DNA of 64,000 bases from Streptomyces sp. NBC_01116 (GCF_041435495.1 NZ_CP108644.1:434001-498000), one strand, 5' to 3'; positions 16,560 through 26,700 are shown, counted from the first letter of the stretch. Made by a program: numbers and translations. The notes: generated by a model not told the origin, from the letters alone.

Positions 16560-18179
16560 TCATCGGCCCAGCGCGGCCATCGCCGCGTTGTGGCCGGGGA
16601 CCCCGCTGACGCCGCCGCCGCGCACCGCGCCCGCCCCGCAGAGCGAGACGTTGGCGTGCGCGGTCTCCACACCCCAGCGCCCGGTGCCCTCGTCCGCGTA
16701 CGGGAAGGAGAGGTCGCGGTGGAAGATGTGGCCGCCGGGCAGTCGCAGATCGCGCTCCAGATCGAGCGGGGTCTTGGCCTCGATGCAGGGTTCGCCGTTC
16801 GCGTCGAGGGCCAGGCAGTCGGTGACCGGCTCCTCCAGGTGCGCGTCCAGTTCGGCCAGGGTCGCCTTGAGCAGGGCCGCGCGGGCGGCGTCGTTGTCGG
16901 CGGCGAAGAGCCGGGCCGGGGCGTGCAGGCCGAAGAGGGTGAGGGTCTGGTAGCCGCGCGCGGCGAGGTCGGGGCCGAGGATCGAGGGGTCGGTCAGCGA
17001 GTGGCAGTAGATCTCGGAGGGCGGGGCGGCGGGCAGCCGGCCCGCCGCCGCGTCCCGGTGGGCGTCGGCGAGCTGCCCGTACCCCTCGGCGATGTGGAAC
17101 GTGCCCGCGAAGGCCTGCCGGGGGTCGACGGACCGGTCGCGGAGCCTGGGCAGCCGGGTGAGCAGCATGTTCACCTTGAGCTGCGCGCCCTCGGCGGGCG
17201 GCGGCGGGGTGTCGCCGAGGAGGGCGGCGAGGGCCTGCGGGGAGGCGTTGACGAGCACCCGGCGGGCGGCGACGACGTGTTCTCCGTCCGGGGTGCGGAC
17301 GGTGACCTCGGCGTGGGTGCCGTCGGTCTCGATCCGGGTCGCCTCGTGCCGTACGCGGATCTCGGCGCCCGCCGCACGGGCCGCCCCGGCCAGCGCGTCG
17401 GTGAGCGCGCCCATGCCGCCGACGGGGACGTCCCAGTCACCGGTGCCGCCGCCGATCACGTGGTAGAGGAAGCACCGGTTCTGGAGCAGCGAGGCGTCGT
17501 GGGCGTCGGCGAAGGTGCCGATCAGGGCGTCGGTGAGGACGACCCCGCGCACCAGGTCGTCGGTGAAGGTCTCCTCGACGGCCACCCCGAGCGGCTCCTC
17601 GAACAGCATCCGCCAGGCGTCGGCGTCGTCGATGCGCTCGCGCAGCGCGTCCCGGCTCGGCAGCGGCTCGGTGAGCGTCGGGAAGACCCGTGTCGCGAGC
17701 CGCTGCGTCATGGCGTAGAACCGCTGCCAGGCCGCGTACTCGCGCTCGCCGCCGGTCAGCGCGGCGAAGGACTCCCGGGTTCCGTCGCCCGCCACGAGCA
17801 GGCCGGTGGGGCGTCCGTCGCGCACGGCGGGGGTGTAGGAGGAGACGGTCCGCTTGCGTACGGCGAAGTCGAGGCCGAGGTCCCGGACGATCTTGTCGGG
17901 CAGCAGGGACACCAGGTACGAGTAGCGCGAGAGACGGGCGTCCACCCCGTCGAAGGGGCGGGTCGAGATCGCCGCTCCCCCGGTGGCGCCGAGCCGTTCC
18001 AGGACGAGGACCGACTGCCCGGCACGGGCCAGGTAGGCGGCGGCGACCAGGCCGTTGTGGCCGCCGCCGACGATCACGGCGTCGTAGCGGTCGCGGTCGG
18101 GCACGCCGGGGCCGGAGGCCCCGTGGGCGGCGGGGCGGCCTGCGGGCGACCGGGGTGCGGGTGTCTGGGGTGCGGGCAT
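16560..18179 (-). CDS. FAD-dependent oxidoreductase, phytoene-desaturase-like (PYROXD2 type)
   Basis: A 539-residue protein. After a Pro/Ala-rich leader the dinucleotide-binding fold reads DAVIVGGGHNGLVAAAYLAR, and the C-terminus VSGVPGHNAAMAALGR is the second FAD contact typical of the CrtI/PYROXD2 superfamily. There are no other carotenoid genes nearby, so the PYROXD2-like group of unknown substrate is more likely than a true phytoene desaturase. The ATG at 18179 has GAAGGTG upstream; the open frame continues further but is out of character. Two 20-bp direct repeats lie in its promoter region. Confidence 0.85.
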   Translation of the reverse strand: MPAPQTPAPRSPAGRPAAHGASGPGVPDRDRYDAVIVGGGHNGLVAAAYLARAGQSVLVLERLGATGGAAISTRPFDGVDARLSRYSYLVSLLPDKIVRDLGLDFAVRKRTVSSYTPAVRDGRPTGLLVAGDGTRESFAALTGGEREYAAWQRFYAMTQRLATRVFPTLTEPLPSRDALRERIDDADAWRMLFEEPLGVAVEETFTDDLVRGVVLTDALIGTFADAHDASLLQNRCFLYHVIGGGTGDWDVPVGGMGALTDALAGAARAAGAEIRVRHEATRIETDGTHAEVTVRTPDGEHVVAARRVLVNASPQALAALLGDTPPPPAEGAQLKVNMLLTRLPRLRDRSVDPRQAFAGTFHIAEGYGQLADAHRDAAAGRLPAAPPSEIYCHSLTDPSILGPDLAARGYQTLTLFGLHAPARLFAADNDAARAALLKATLAELDAHLEEPVTDCLALDANGEPCIEAKTPLDLERDLRLPGGHIFHRDLSFPYADEGTGRWGVETAHANVSLCGAGAVRGGGVSGVPGHNAAMAALGR

Positions 18180-18204
18180 GCACCTTCGTAACACGCAGCC
18201 TTCC

Positions 18205-18250
18205 GTCCCGGCCAGGGGTGACGTGCGTACGTCCCGGCCAGAGGTGACGT
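18205..18250. repeat. Pair of 20-bp direct repeats upstream of the oxidoreductase gene
   Basis: GTCCCGGCCAGGGGTGACGT (18205-18224) and the same sequence with one change (18231-18250) are spaced 26 bp apart, 26-71 bp upstream of the minus-strand start at 18179. The arrangement could be a regulator binding site. A second, shorter repeat (CGGGACGCAGGAC twice) lies in the rest of the intergenic region, between about 18300 and 18335. Confidence 0.55.
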
Positions 18251-18340
18251 CCCTCCCGGTCATGTGACGGAGGCCGAGGCCGGGAGGGACGCGGGCCCGG
18301 CGGGACGCAGGACGGGGCGGGACGCAGGACAGGCGGGCGA

Positions 18341-20554
18341 TCAGGTGCGGTGCGGTCCGGCGGCCTCCGCCGACCGTCCGAGCCGCTCCAGGCAGTGCGC
18401 CTCGTCGTCGCGGGCCGCCAGCGTCTGGGGGTGGTCGGGGCCCAGCACCCGGGCGCGCGCCTCGGCGACCTCCCGGTACGCCACCAGCGCCTCGCTCCAC
18501 CGGCCGAGCCAGCCGAGCCCCGCGGCGACCTCCCGGCGGCTGATCACGGTGTCCGGGTGATCGGGTCCCAGGGAGCGTTCCCGGAGGGCGCAGACCTCGC
18601 GCGCCTCCGCGAGCGCCTCCTCCCAGCGGCCCGTCCGCCCCAGGTTGACCCCGAGGCCGTGCCGGGCGCGCAGCGTGTCGGGGTCGGCGGCGCCCGCGGT
18701 CCGGGTGCGGTCGGCGACGAGGGAGCGGTACAGCTCCAGGGCCTCCGTGTCGCGGCCGAGCCGGCCGAGGCTGATGCCGGTCTCGTAGCGGGCGGCGAAG
18801 GTGTCGGGGTGATCGGGTCCGAGCGTGCTGGCGCGGGCCCTGGCGACGTCCTGGAAGGTGTCCAGCGCCTCGGCCCACCTCCCCAGCCTGCCCAGGGTGT
18901 ACGCCACTTCGTAACGGGTCGTGAGGGTGTCGGGGTGCGTCGGGCCGAGCAGCCGGGCGCGGGCGTCGGCGACCTCCCGGGCCAGCTGCCAGGACTCCTC
19001 GGGCCGCCCCAGCCGGCTGAGGTTGAACGCCAGGTTGTGGCGGCAGCGCAGGGTGTCGGGGTGGTCGGGGCCCATGACGCGCTCGCGGACGGCGAGGACC
19101 GCCTCGTACACCTGGTGGGCCTCGGCGTGCCGGCCGAGGCGGCCCAGCGCGTGGGCGGTCGCCTGGCGGGCGGCGAGCGTCTGCGGGTGGTCGGGGCCCA
19201 GGGCGCGTTCGCGGCCCTCGGCGACCTGGGCGAACTCGCGCAGCCCTTCCTCGGCCCGGCCCGTACGGCTGAGGGTGAGGCCGAGTTCGTAACGGCTGGC
19301 GAGGGTGTCGGGGTGGTCGGGGCCGAGGACGCGGCCACGCTGGGTGGCGACCTCCCGGTGCACCTCGCCCGCCTCCTCCCAGCGGCCCAGGCGGCCGAGG
19401 TCGATGCCCGCGCTGTGGCGGCCGTCGAGCGTGGTGAGGAGACCGGTGGCGCCGTCCCCGGCCGGCCCGGGGACGGCGGAGCCGGAGTGCGGGGCGGTGG
19501 CGGCGTGCGGGGTGCCGGTGGTCCACTGGCCCGTCAGTCCGGCGGCCGGGTCCGGCCGCCCGGCGGCGGGGCCCGTCGCGCCGGTCGCCCGGTGTCCGGC
19601 GGTCATGGAGCGGGTCCAGGCGGGCAGGGCCCTCGGGCGCGGGGCCGACGGGCGCTCGGCGCCGGACAGGGCGAGGGGCCCCGGTCCGAGCGCGGGCTGT
19701 TCGCCGGTCCGGCCGAGGACGATGCGGCGGCGCAGGTCACCCGCGTCGACGGGCCGCTCCTCGGGGGCCTTGGCGAGCAGGTCGAGGACGACGCGGTCGA
19801 GGAAGCCGGGCAGGTCGGCACGGTGGGTGCGCAGCGGTTCCGGCGGGGTGTCGCGGTGGCCGACGAGCACCGCCCAGGCGTCGTCCTGGTCGAACGGCGG
19901 TACGCCGGTGGCGATCTCGTACAGGACGCAGCCCAGGGAGTAGAGGTCGCTGCGGTGGTCGACCTCCTTGCCGCTGATCTGCTCGGGCGACATGTAGTGC
20001 GGGGTGCCCATGGCGAGGCCGGTGGTGGTGAGGCGGGAGGTCATGCCGATGTCGTGGCCGAGGCGCGCTATGCCGAAGTCGCAGATCTTCACCGTGCCGT
20101 CGGTCAGGCGCATGATGTTGGCGGGCTTGAGGTCCCGGTGGACGATGCCCTGCCGGTGGGTGTAGCCGAGGGCGTCGGCGACCTGTTCCGCGATGTCGAC
20201 GACGTGGTCGACGGGCAGCGGGTGCTGCTGGTTCTCCTGGAGGAGCTGGCTCAGGTTGTGCCCGTCGAGCAGCTCCATGACGAGGTAGAGCACGCCCTCG
20301 TGCTCGCCGAAGTCGTGGACGACCGTGACGCCCCGGTGCTGGAGCGAGGCGGCCACCCGGGCCTCGCGCCGGAAGCGTTCGCGCAGGACGCGGGTGAACG
20401 CCTGGTCGTGCTGGGGGCCCATGGGTTTGAGGCATTTGACGGCGACCTGACGGCCCAGCGACTCGTCGCGGGCGCGCCACACCTCGCCCATGCCGCCGCG
20501 CCCGATCTGTTCGAGCAGTCGGTACCGGCTCTGGATCAGCCTGGTGTCCGCCAT
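18341..20554 (-). CDS. Serine/threonine protein kinase with C-terminal TPR array
   Basis: A 737-residue protein. Residues ~11-280 are a Hanks-type kinase: glycine loop GRGGMGEVWRA, Lys40 in VAVKCL, catalytic IVHRDLKPANIM (Asp141), DFGIAR (Asp159), and MSPEQ. A Pro/Ala/Gly-rich linker follows, then about eight 42-residue tetratricopeptide repeats each carrying a version of LGPDHPDTLAAR, close to the kinesin-light-chain/TPR_12 type. No transmembrane segment separates the parts, so it is a soluble kinase that probably recruits partners through the TPRs. It is divergent from the copper-linked genes. No dedicated substrate is evident. Confidence 0.93.
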   Translation of the reverse strand: MADTRLIQSRYRLLEQIGRGGMGEVWRARDESLGRQVAVKCLKPMGPQHDQAFTRVLRERFRREARVAASLQHRGVTVVHDFGEHEGVLYLVMELLDGHNLSQLLQENQQHPLPVDHVVDIAEQVADALGYTHRQGIVHRDLKPANIMRLTDGTVKICDFGIARLGHDIGMTSRLTTTGLAMGTPHYMSPEQISGKEVDHRSDLYSLGCVLYEIATGVPPFDQDDAWAVLVGHRDTPPEPLRTHRADLPGFLDRVVLDLLAKAPEERPVDAGDLRRRIVLGRTGEQPALGPGPLALSGAERPSAPRPRALPAWTRSMTAGHRATGATGPAAGRPDPAAGLTGQWTTGTPHAATAPHSGSAVPGPAGDGATGLLTTLDGRHSAGIDLGRLGRWEEAGEVHREVATQRGRVLGPDHPDTLASRYELGLTLSRTGRAEEGLREFAQVAEGRERALGPDHPQTLAARQATAHALGRLGRHAEAHQVYEAVLAVRERVMGPDHPDTLRCRHNLAFNLSRLGRPEESWQLAREVADARARLLGPTHPDTLTTRYEVAYTLGRLGRWAEALDTFQDVARARASTLGPDHPDTFAARYETGISLGRLGRDTEALELYRSLVADRTRTAGAADPDTLRARHGLGVNLGRTGRWEEALAEAREVCALRERSLGPDHPDTVISRREVAAGLGWLGRWSEALVAYREVAEARARVLGPDHPQTLAARDDEAHCLERLGRSAEAAGPHRT

Positions 20555-20713
20555 CTGCCGCTTCCCGCCCCCGTTGTTCCCGCTGCCGACGCTGTGCCCT
20601 CCCCGGCCCGTCCAGTATGGCGGCCGGTCCGCGAAGTGTGTACGCGGTGGGGCCGCTGTCGGGCCCCAGCCGTGCCGTCGCCCCGAGAAGACGACCGGAC
20701 GACACCCCTTGGA

Positions 20714-20730
20714 ATACCCCCAGGGGGTAT
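20714..20730. promoter_or_regulatory. CsoR-type copper operator
   Basis: ATACCCCCAGGGGGTAT is a perfect 17-bp palindrome. It matches the form of streptomycete CsoR operators (TACCC...GGGTA), which are released by the repressor when Cu(I) binds. It lies 66 bp upstream of the His-rich gene at 20796 and no other gene is closer on that strand, so it should control the 20796 gene and possibly the two that follow. Confidence 0.75.
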
Positions 20731-20795
20731 GTCGTTATGACGGGTGTCCCCAGGACGGAAGACACCCGAAGGCACATCACGAAGGTGGAGTCACC

Positions 20796-21629
20796 ATGAA
20801 CAGCAATTCCGGCCACGACATGAGCGGCCACGGCGGCGCCCGCCCCGGCGGGCTCTCGGTCTCCGAGGGCGGGTACACCCTCGAACTCGACTCGACGATC
20901 TTTCCGGCCGGAGTACGGACGGTCACCTTCCGGGTGATCGGTCCCGATGGACGACCGGTGACCGGGTTCACCCCCGAACACGAGAAGAAGCTGCACTTCA
21001 TCGCCGTCCGACGCGACACGACCGGGTTCCAGCACGTGCACCCGGTGATGGACGGGCAGGGCACCTGGAGCGTCGATCTGACACTGGAACCGGGAGACTG
21101 GAGGTTCTTCGCCGACATCCATCCGACCGGCCACGGCGGGACCATGACCCTGGGCATCGACGCCTCGGTCGCCGGGCATTACGCCCCGCACCCGGTCTCC
21201 GAGGACTCGCGCAGCGCTCACATCGGCGCGTACACCGTCACCCTCGACGGCGAGCTCCTGCCCGGCACGGCGAGCGACCTGACGCTCACCGTCAGCCGGA
21301 ACGGCCGGCCCCTCACCGATCTGCAGCCCTACCTGGGCGCGTACGGACACCTGGTGGCGCTGCGGGTCGGCGACCTGGGCTATCTCCACGTCCACCCGGA
21401 GGGCGAGCCCGGTGACGGCGTCACCGAGCCGGGCCCCGGGATCACCTTCATGGCCGCGGCGCCGTCGGGCGGCGCCTACCGCCTCTACCTGGACTTCCAG
21501 CACGACGGTGTCGTCCGGACGGCCGAGTTCACGGTGCGGACCACCGCGACCGCTCCCGGCCCGGACGCCGCAGTGCGGGCCGCCTCCGGGCACACGGGCC
21601 ACCACCGCGGCGGCCACGCGCACCACTGA
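20796..21629 (+). CDS. His-rich, probably copper-binding protein with duplicated domain
   Basis: A 277-residue protein; ATG after GGTGGAG. The start SGHDMSGHGG and the end HTGHHRGGHAHH are His/Gly/Met rich. In between are two similar beta-rich domains, each with a hydrophobic strand running into an HVHP motif (FIAVRRDTTGFQHVHP; LVALRVGDLGYLHVHP). No signal peptide is visible, although relatives are often exported. With the CsoR-like palindrome upstream, copper binding or buffering is the best inference. A strong hairpin follows the stop, so most transcripts may end there. Confidence 0.7.
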   Translation: MNSNSGHDMSGHGGARPGGLSVSEGGYTLELDSTIFPAGVRTVTFRVIGPDGRPVTGFTPEHEKKLHFIAVRRDTTGFQHVHPVMDGQGTWSVDLTLEPGDWRFFADIHPTGHGGTMTLGIDASVAGHYAPHPVSEDSRSAHIGAYTVTLDGELLPGTASDLTLTVSRNGRPLTDLQPYLGAYGHLVALRVGDLGYLHVHPEGEPGDGVTEPGPGITFMAAAPSGGAYRLYLDFQHDGVVRTAEFTVRTTATAPGPDAAVRAASGHTGHHRGGHAHH

Positions 21630-21654
21630 CCGGCCGTCGGCACGTCACCGCCCC

Positions 21655-21688
21655 GTCCCGGCCGGGCCACGCACGGCCCGGCCGGGAC
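21655..21688. terminator. Hairpin after the copper-binding gene
   Basis: A perfect 14-bp stem (GTCCCGGCCGGGCC) with a 6-base loop, 25 bp after the stop. There is no U-tract, as usual in streptomycetes. It may separate or attenuate expression of the downstream AhpD-like and MFS genes. Confidence 0.55.
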
Positions 21689-21747
21689 GCTCGATCCGTC
21701 GAGCGCCCCGCCACCCTCCAGCACAGCCTCCCGTCGGAAGGATCGCC

Positions 21748-22278
21748 ATGCCCCGCCTGACCCGACTCACCCCCGACACAGCGGTCGGCGCGTCGCGCGA
21801 CCTCCTCGCCGAGCTGGTCTCCCGGCACGGCGAGGTCGGGGACATGGTCTCCACGATGGCGCACTCGCCCGCCGTCCTTGGCGGCTACCTGCAGCTCAGC
21901 CGGGCCATGGGGCGGGCCAAGCTCGACCGCGGGATCAGCGAACGGATCTCGATCGCCGTCCAGACCCGGCAGGGCTGCCGGCTCTGTCTGGACGCCCATA
22001 CAACCGCCGCTCGCAGGACGGGAGTGGACGAGGGCGAGATCGAGCGTGCCCGCGCGGGCACCTCGGACGACCCCGGGACCGCGGCGGTCATCGCCCTCGC
22101 CCTCCAGGTCCACCGCGAGCCGGCGTCGATCACCGACGACCAGATCATCGCGCTCCGCGAGCACGGCTACAGCGACCGCGCGATCGCCGACGTCGTCGGC
22201 GTCGTCGCACTCAACGTTCTCACCGGCGCCTTCAACCTGCTGGCCGGCCTCACTCCGGAGGGCGGCGCCGATGCGTAG
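21748..22278 (+). CDS. Carboxymuconolactone decarboxylase / AhpD-family protein
   Basis: A 176-residue protein; ATG preceded by GGAAGGA. The CxxC motif with downstream His (CRLCLDAHT) is the AhpD-type redox centre, within a helical CMD fold. Such proteins act as alkylhydroperoxidase partners or thiol peroxidases. Its place between a copper-binding protein and an exporter suggests a role in oxidative stress linked to metal or drug exposure, which is inference. Confidence 0.85.
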   Translation: MPRLTRLTPDTAVGASRDLLAELVSRHGEVGDMVSTMAHSPAVLGGYLQLSRAMGRAKLDRGISERISIAVQTRQGCRLCLDAHTTAARRTGVDEGEIERARAGTSDDPGTAAVIALALQVHREPASITDDQIIALREHGYSDRAIADVVGVVALNVLTGAFNLLAGLTPEGGADA

Positions 22279-22298
22279 AGACATCCCCGCCTCCCTCC

Positions 22299-22334
22299 GC
22301 GGGGCGCGGCCTCCGGCGCGAGGCCGCGCCCCGC
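22299..22334. terminator. Hairpin between the AhpD-like and MFS genes
   Basis: A perfect 15-bp stem (GCGGGGCGCGGCCTC) with a 6-base loop, just before the ribosome-binding site of the 22359 gene. It could act as a partial terminator or as an mRNA-processing structure within the cluster. Confidence 0.5.
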
Positions 22335-22358
22335 CGCACGGACCCGGAAGGACACGCC

Positions 22359-23633
22359 ATGCGCCTGTTCGCCAACCGCGACTACCGCCGCCTGTTCAGC
22401 GCCCAGATCATCGCCCTATTCGGCACCGGGCTGGCCACCGTGGCCCTCGGACTCCTCGCCTACGACCTCGCGGGGCCGAGCGCCGGCGCGGTCCTCGCCA
22501 CCGCCCTGACCATCAAGATGGTCATGTACGTGGTCATCGCCCCGATCGCCGCCGCGTACGTCGACCGCTTCCCCAGAAGAACCCTGCTGACCGCCCTCGA
22601 CGCCGTACGCGCCGTGGTGGTCCTGGCCCTTCCGTTCGTCACGGAGATCTGGCACATCTACCTGCTGGTCGGCCTGCTGCAAGCAGCGTCCGCGGCGTTC
22701 ACCCCGACGTTCCAGGCCGTGATCCCCGACATCGTTCCCGAGGAGTCCGACTACGTACGGGCCCTGTCCGCCTCGCAGGTCGCCTCCACGATGGAGAGCC
22801 TGCTCTCCCCCGTACTGGCAGCGGTCGCCCTGGCGTTCCTGAGCTTCGACCGGCTGTTCCTGGGCACCGCCGCCGGATTCCTCCTCTCCGCCCTGCTCGT
22901 CCTGTCGACGCGCATCCCCGAGGCCCGTCCCAGCGCCCAGAACCGGGCATGGGACAGGGCGACGGCAGGGATCAGGACCTTCCTCCGGACGCCGCGGCTG
23001 CGCGGCATCATGGCGCTCAACCTCGCGGTCGCGGCGGCGGGCTCGATCGTCGTCGTCAACACCGTCAACTACGTCCGCGACGTGCTCGGGGGCTCGCAGT
23101 CGGCCGTCGCGTGGATGCTCGCCGCCTCCGGCGGCGGGACCCTGCTGGCCGCCCTCGCCCTGCCCCGGATACTCGACCGGGTCGCCGCCCGGACGGTCAT
23201 GGCGACCGGTGCCGGAGTCCTCGTCGGCGGCACGGCCGCCGCGGTGACGCTCGCCTCGGCCGGCCTGGCCACCTGGACCGGTACGGCGATCGCCTGGGCG
23301 CTGATCGGCATCGGCATGGCGCTGGTCATCACCCCGACCGGCAAGGTCCTGCGCGCCTCGGTCGAACCGAACGCGATCCCCGGGGTCTTCGCCGCCCAGT
23401 TCTCCCTCTCGCACCTCGCCTGGCTGATCACCTACCCCATCGCCGGATGGCTCGGCACGAACACCGGCTTCGCCGCCGCCTGGTCCGTCCTCGCGGCGCT
23501 CGCCGCGGCGGGCGCGATCGGCGCCCTGGTCCTGTGGCCGCGCCACGACGGACGAGGAGCCGCGACCGGGCCCGTGACACCCGTCCCGGGCAGGCGCCCG
23601 GCGGACCGGTCCGCCCTGTCCAGGGCCGCGTAG
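22359..23633 (+). CDS. Major facilitator superfamily transporter
   Basis: A 424-residue protein with about 12 hydrophobic segments; ATG with GGAAGGA upstream. The beginning RLFANRDYRRLFSAQIIALFG and the loop YVDRFPRRTLL (motif A-like) place it with the enterobactin-exporter/DHA3-type MFS group. It probably exports a small molecule or metal complex by proton antiport. It follows the AhpD-like gene in the same direction and may share the copper-responsive promoter. Confidence 0.88.
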   Translation: MRLFANRDYRRLFSAQIIALFGTGLATVALGLLAYDLAGPSAGAVLATALTIKMVMYVVIAPIAAAYVDRFPRRTLLTALDAVRAVVVLALPFVTEIWHIYLLVGLLQAASAAFTPTFQAVIPDIVPEESDYVRALSASQVASTMESLLSPVLAAVALAFLSFDRLFLGTAAGFLLSALLVLSTRIPEARPSAQNRAWDRATAGIRTFLRTPRLRGIMALNLAVAAAGSIVVVNTVNYVRDVLGGSQSAVAWMLAASGGGTLLAALALPRILDRVAARTVMATGAGVLVGGTAAAVTLASAGLATWTGTAIAWALIGIGMALVITPTGKVLRASVEPNAIPGVFAAQFSLSHLAWLITYPIAGWLGTNTGFAAAWSVLAALAAAGAIGALVLWPRHDGRGAATGPVTPVPGRRPADRSALSRAA

Positions 23634-23774
23634 AACGCGCTGCCGGCCGCCGACGTCGCGCGGGCCCGTGGCCCAGCCCGTGACGGAGCCCGGCGACGGA
23701 GCCCAGAAGCCACCGGCAGACGCAGCCCATCGGCCCCGACGCCGCCGAGCACGGGCAGCGTCACCGCTGCCGTG

Positions 23775-26700
23775 TCACAGCAGCGGGGGGCCGACGGCCA
23801 AGGTGACGAGGCCGGCGGAACCGTGCAGGTGAAGAACGGGGCCTTCCTCGGTTATCCCGGTGACCACCGCGTGTACGGGTGCGCCGGTGAGGAGGGTATG
23901 GAGCAGTTCGCCTGTTGTCGAGTCCCAGACGCGGACACCGCTGGCGCTGCCGGCCACCAGCAGTGTTCGGCCACTGGTCAGATGGAGCCCGGTCATGGCA
24001 AGGGTTCCGTGCGCGGGCCAGGCGGCGACTTGTGTGCCGCCGGTCAGGTCCCAGACCTGGATCTCCCGGTCATTCGCCACAGCAACCTGCAGACCGTCGA
24101 ACCCCGGCACCGTGCATGCGACTCGAGTGGGCGGTCCTGGCTTCCCCCGGACCCATGAGCCGAGGCGATGCCCGGTCAGCGGGTCCACGAGTTCTATGGC
24201 TCGCCCGTGGGCCACCACGATCACAGGCTCCGTCACCGTATGTGCCGTCGGCACGGGGATCAGCACAGGTGCCCCATCGCGCCGGAAGTTGGCCGGTGTC
24301 ATGTAGCTGATGGTCTCGCCGCTGTTCGGGTCCAGGGTCGTGGTGGCCAGCTCGCTCCGTCCGGAAGCAGTGGCGAAGACCGGCAGCCCGTGGCCGGTGA
24401 CGGTGACGCACGTGCGGGAGGAGAAGTACGGAAGCGACACAGGGTCGGGTGATGCGACGGACTCACCTGACACCAGGTCCCAGACGGACGCAGAGGTGCC
24501 CACGACCGCGACATGAGCGGCTCCCCGCGGAGAGGGCAACGCTTCGAGGACAGTGACGGGAGCCGTGGGGATCGGGATGTGCTTCAGCAGCCTTCCCGTC
24601 GTCGCGTCGTGAACGTCGAGTCCGTCGCAGGTGCCGACAACGACGCAGTCCCGGGTGCCGTCGGGGCCCGGATACGCCATCCGTCGCAGTGGCCAGGTGT
24701 GCAGGAAGAACCCGTCTGGGGCGGGTGCCGGGTACGGCGTGTCGGGCAGCACATCGCCGTGTGGTCGACTGGTGGGGGCCAGGTCCCAGATACGGATGCC
24801 CTGGGGGGCGGCTGAAATGATGCGAGGCCCGGCAGGGCCCGTCAACGCGGTCAGCTGATTGATGCGTGAAACATCGGCGGCGATGCGTTGCACTTCATTG
24901 AGTTCCCTGTCGCGTACGACGATGTGGCTTCCGGTGGCGTAGGCGAAGTCAGTGCCTCCGGGTACCTGTATCAGGGAGTGCCCTGTGCCCCGGACACCTG
25001 CCGTCCGGGATGCGGTGAAGGGCTCCCATATCTGCGTGGACGCCCCGCGGGTCTGCACAACAAGGAGGTCGTCCTGCCTCGCCCGGCTCACAGTGGCGAG
25101 CCGGACCTCACGGCCACGGGGACCGAACGGTGCGGCGGCCGTCAGTCCGGAGTAGGGGTCCCACAGCCGGATGCCTGTGCTTCCGGCGAGGGCGACCAGT
25201 GCGTGGCCGCTCGCCCGTCGGACGACTGCCGACTCCAGCGGATTTTCCGCATCATAGGGAGGGACGCCACGGGCCGGCGTGGTGTCCCCGGAGTGGGGAC
25301 GCCACACCATGCTGCCACTCCGTGTGAGGACGAACAGCTTCCACAGTGAGGGGCCGTCTTCCAGGACGTGCACGTCGCGCGCCCAGGAGACGACCAGTTG
25401 CGCCACTAGTTGCCCCGAAGCCGGGTCATGGATCTCGATCCGGTGGGGGGTGAGCGTGATGAGGAAAGTACGGCCGCCGGTCGCGCGGATGGTGCGGAGC
25501 CTGAACACCGGTGCGTCAGTGGCCAGGTCCGCGGTCGGCAGGCCCGTGCTCGCGTCCCAGACGCGCACTCCTCGCGAGACGTCGGCCACCGCGACGAGCC
25601 AGCGTCGATCAAGAGTGGGAACCGCGCACAGGGCCCGGGTGAGCTTCTGTGCAGGGGCGAGTACGTTTATCTGTGCCACCCACCTGCCCCAGCGGAAGGT
25701 CAGGACACGCTGCTCATCGGCGGTGTCCCGCGTCTCGCCTCGTACGCTCTGGTGGAAGTGAATACTGTCGCGGCGGGAGCGGGGGTCTGTGTTGTCGTCA
25801 AGGTACGGCTCGATCAGCGCGGCCGCTGTGAGTGCGCCTCGATCGGGATCGCCGGTGGGCAGTGGCAGGGACAGCCGGGCGCGCAGGGTGCCTGAGGTTT
25901 CTTGTGCGAGCAGCTCGACGGGAACGTGCCGGTCGGTCAGGAGGCCTCCTGCCTGCGCGTGGTGCAGGTAGTGACGCCGAATGTAGGGATGAGCCTGGTG
26001 CGGATGAGCCCGGCGCACCAATCCCGCGAGGACTTCTGTGACGGTCGCCTGGGCAGCGGCCAGCTCTGGGGCATTGCCTGTCGTCGGGAGCGGTGGGCGC
26101 ACAGAGGTGGCGCCCGATGCGCCGAGCAGCCACTCGTGGCCCGCCTGGAGCAGGTCGGTGAGCCGCTGGTGGACGGGGCGATAGACGGTACGTCCGTCTT
26201 CGCTCGCGGTGGCGAGGTATCCGCTCAGACGACTGGACCGTAGCGTGCGGACGGCCTGGTCCGCCAGACGCGCGGTCGCGGGTGCCTCGCCGCCGGGCGC
26301 CGTCGGCTCTCGTTCCGGGTCAACCGGCACAGCCGGACCGTGTGCGTCTGCAGCGAGCGCGGCGGTGACTGCGGGCCAGATCTCCCCCCAGGGCAGGCCG
26401 GCCCCCTGGGCGAGCGCGGTGGCACGCAGCGCCGCGACCAGCAGGTCGGCCGAGACCTCGGTTGCCGCTGCGATGCCCCTGACGTCTTCGCGCAGCAGGC
26501 TGCTGGTGCCGTCAGCGAGCCGGAGCAGCCAGCCTTCCTCTGCGAGGTCCTGTCGGGTTTCGGCCGTTCGCAGCTGGTCGGCGGCTATTTGCGCGTCCAG
26601 GAACGACGGGGCAACGGCTTTCGCGATCACACGGGCAGTCGTTTCGACGACTTCGTCGTCGGCGCCCTTGTAGGGGCTGCCCTCGGGGCCGCTCAGCAAC

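Noticed and set aside
16560..18179. True phytoene desaturase of a carotenoid cluster
   Set aside because: No synthase, cyclase or other carotenoid gene is nearby; the sequence fits the broader PYROXD2-like group better.
16560..19526. A 988-residue open frame that would fuse the FAD oxidoreductase to upstream sequence
   Set aside because: The upstream part is an antisense-frame shadow of the TPR region of the kinase gene; a good start with ribosome-binding site exists at 18179.
18341..20554. Possible CRISPR-like or iteron array, because of regular 126-bp repetition
   Set aside because: The repeats are in-frame codons of a TPR domain with conserved protein sequence, not DNA repeats with unique spacers.
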